Assembly (NCBI GenBank): GCA_033577755.1
Contig: JAVQXV010000192.1
Coordinates: 1 to 5,871, forward strand
DNA from: JANWXR01 sp033577755
GTDB taxonomy: Bacteria > Chloroflexota > Anaerolineae > Anaerolineales > UBA6663
Direction of reading: 5' to 3'
DNA: 5,871 nucleotides
Numbering within the stretch: the first letter of the stretch is position 1; each line of letters starts with the position of its first letter. The notes under the pieces are model-generated. The model saw nothing but the letters and a program-made list of their open reading frames with translations. It searched no databases and had not been told where the DNA came from. Of this stretch, positions 5,216 to 5,871 are shown one piece after another. A program made the translations under genes and the position numbers.

Positions 5216-5698
5216 ATGATGCGCTCTTTGTACGGGTTACTGCTGTTGGTCACGTTGTTAGCCCTGCCGGCTGTGGCTCTGGCGCAGGACCCCACGCCCG
5301 TGCCCGTGACCGACGATGACGTCAACCGCATTGCCAAGCAGATGTATTGCCCCGTCTGCGAGAACATCCCGCTGGACGTGTGCCCGACCGAGGCTTGCCG
5401 GCAATGGCGGGAGACCATCCGGGAGAAGCTGGCGCTGGGCTGGGATGCCCAACAAATCGAGGACTACTTCGCCGAGCAGTACGGGGAACGCATCCGCGCT
5501 ATGCCTTCGACAACCGGCCTCAACGTCTTCGTTTGGGTTATCCCGCCGCTTGGGGTGGCGCTCGGCGCGTTTCTGCTCTGGCGCTTTCTGCGCGCCAACA
5601 CCCGTGCGTCGCAGCCGGCGCCAACGCCCGACGACGCTGCGGCGCTACAGGATGAATATGTGGCGCGGCTTGAACGGGATTTGAAAGAGAGGTGGTAG
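5216..5698 (+). CDS. ccmH: Cytochrome c maturation protein CcmH (CcmH/CycL/NrfF family)
   Basis: CcmH is the membrane-anchored thiol protein that keeps apocytochrome heme-site cysteines reduced and works with CcmF. The 160-residue product has a signal-like hydrophobic N-terminus (about 4-22, possible cleavage after ALA at 23), a helical domain at about 33-95, a membrane helix at about 104-124 and a charged, probably cytoplasmic tail. The redox motif is C45-P-V-C48, matching the LRCXXC signature except that Met-Tyr replaces Leu-Arg before the first Cys. Unusually, two more cysteines follow in C56-P-T-E-A-C61, giving a C-X2-C-X7-C-X4-C pattern. The C-terminal TPR domain of the long E. coli CcmH is absent. 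The start ATGATG at 5216/5219 has only a weak GGTGA upstream, so either Met may be used. It could alternatively be called nrfF. Confidence 0.9.
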   Translation: MMRSLYGLLLLVTLLALPAVALAQDPTPVPVTDDDVNRIAKQMYCPVCENIPLDVCPTEACRQWRETIREKLALGWDAQQIEDYFAEQYGERIRAMPSTTGLNVFVWVIPPLGVALGAFLLWRFLRANTRASQPAPTPDDAAALQDEYVARLERDLKERW

Positions 5699-5705
5699 TG
5701 AGGGT

Positions 5706-5780
5706 GGAGGTTAGAGGTTGGAGATTAGAGATTGAAGATTGAAGACGGAAGACGGAAGACGGAAGACTGAAGACTGAAGG
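5706..5780 (+). repeat. Ten-unit purine-rich heptanucleotide tandem repeat
   Basis: Ten consecutive 7-base units run from 5706 to 5775 with an eleventh, partial unit at 5776-5780. The units drift gradually: ggaggtt, agaggtt, ggagatt, agagatt, gaagatt, three copies of gaagacg, two of gaagact, then gaagg. The general form is (G/A)(G/A)AG(A/G)(C/T)(G/T). The array fills nearly all the space between the ccmH stop and the next start codon. Unit-by-unit drift with identical neighbours suggests growth by slipped replication. Each unit resembles a Shine-Dalgarno core (GGAG or GAAG). Confidence 0.88.
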
Positions 5781-5781
5781 A
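5777..5781 (+). promoter_or_regulatory. Ribosome binding site formed by the end of the heptad repeat
   Basis: AAGGA lies 5 bases before the ATG at 5787 and overlaps the final partial heptad. It picks the ATG at 5787 over the ATG at 5782, which meets a stop after eight codons. Confidence 0.65.
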
Positions 5782-5786
5782 ATGGA

Positions 5787-5871
5787 ATGGATATCGGCTC
5801 TGTTTTGATTGGGATGGCGTTGCTGATCGGCGTGGCGTTCTTCGTCCTCCAGCCGTTCCTCGAACAGCGCG
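5787..5871 (+). CDS. N-terminus of a small membrane-anchored protein, truncated by window end
   Basis: Twenty-eight codons are visible from the ATG, beginning MDIGSVLIG and continuing as one hydrophobic segment (about residues 3-24), then PFLEQR. This would be a single N-terminal membrane helix with the rest of the protein outside the window. The gene is preceded by AAGGA and follows ccmH on the same strand, so it is probably part of the ccm operon. Proteins of this kind, with an N-terminal helix followed by a soluble domain, include the CcmI-like partners found after ccmH, but too little sequence is present to assign a family. Confidence 0.65.
   Translation, partial: MDIGSVLIGMALLIGVAFFVLQPFLEQR

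Noticed and set aside
4144..5418. 424-codon minus-strand ORF opposite ccmF and ccmH
   Set aside because: It is antisense to two confidently identified genes and is His/Gln/Arg-rich low-complexity, typical of the reverse frame of a high-GC membrane-protein gene.
5706..5780. CRISPR-like array
   Set aside because: The units are 7 bases, contiguous and without spacers; this is a microsatellite-type tandem repeat.

Overview
The window looks like a high-GC chromosomal fragment from a Chloroflexota-like bacterium (Anaerolineae/Caldilineae type). This is an inference from three things: the flavour of the proteins, the Cys-type CcmE and four-cysteine CcmH, and intergenic DNA rich in degenerate short repeats. 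No rRNA, tRNA or other taxonomic marker is present, so the assignment is moderate at best.

Layout. Positions 1-286 hold no gene; they are a decayed array of short inverted and direct repeats. ccmE (287-826, +) follows and ends at a strong bidirectional terminator (845-879), which it shares with the convergent nrfHA operon (nrfH 2685-2215, nrfA 2193-898, both on the minus strand). The 369-bp divergent intergenic region (2686-3054) carries several short palindromes near nrfH. It also carries a complete 100-bp MITE-like palindromic element (2877-2976) flanked by exact 9-bp direct repeats. ccmF (3055-5115, +) and ccmH (5216-5698, +) follow. A ten-unit heptanucleotide repeat (5706-5775) then leads into a truncated small membrane-protein gene (5787 to the window end).

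Function. CcmE, CcmF and CcmH are parts of the System I (Ccm) cytochrome c maturation pathway, which attaches heme to CXXCH apocytochromes outside the cytoplasmic membrane. NrfH (tetraheme menaquinol dehydrogenase) and NrfA (pentaheme nitrite reductase) are clients of such a pathway; together they carry nine covalent hemes. They reduce nitrite to ammonium with electrons from the quinol pool. One NrfA heme is bound at CXXCK, which in proteobacteria needs a specialised lyase. NrfE and NrfF of Escherichia coli are homologues of CcmF and CcmH, so the ccmF/ccmH pair beside nrfHA may be the general machinery, an Nrf-dedicated lyase, or both.

The least routine observations are the MITE with its target-site duplication in the nrfH-ccmF promoter region, the Cys-type heme chaperone CcmE next to an unusual four-cysteine CcmH, the nrfHA block inserted in reverse orientation into a ccm cluster, and a heptad repeat whose last partial unit forms the ribosome binding site of the next gene. 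I found no evidence of a wholly unknown protein system.
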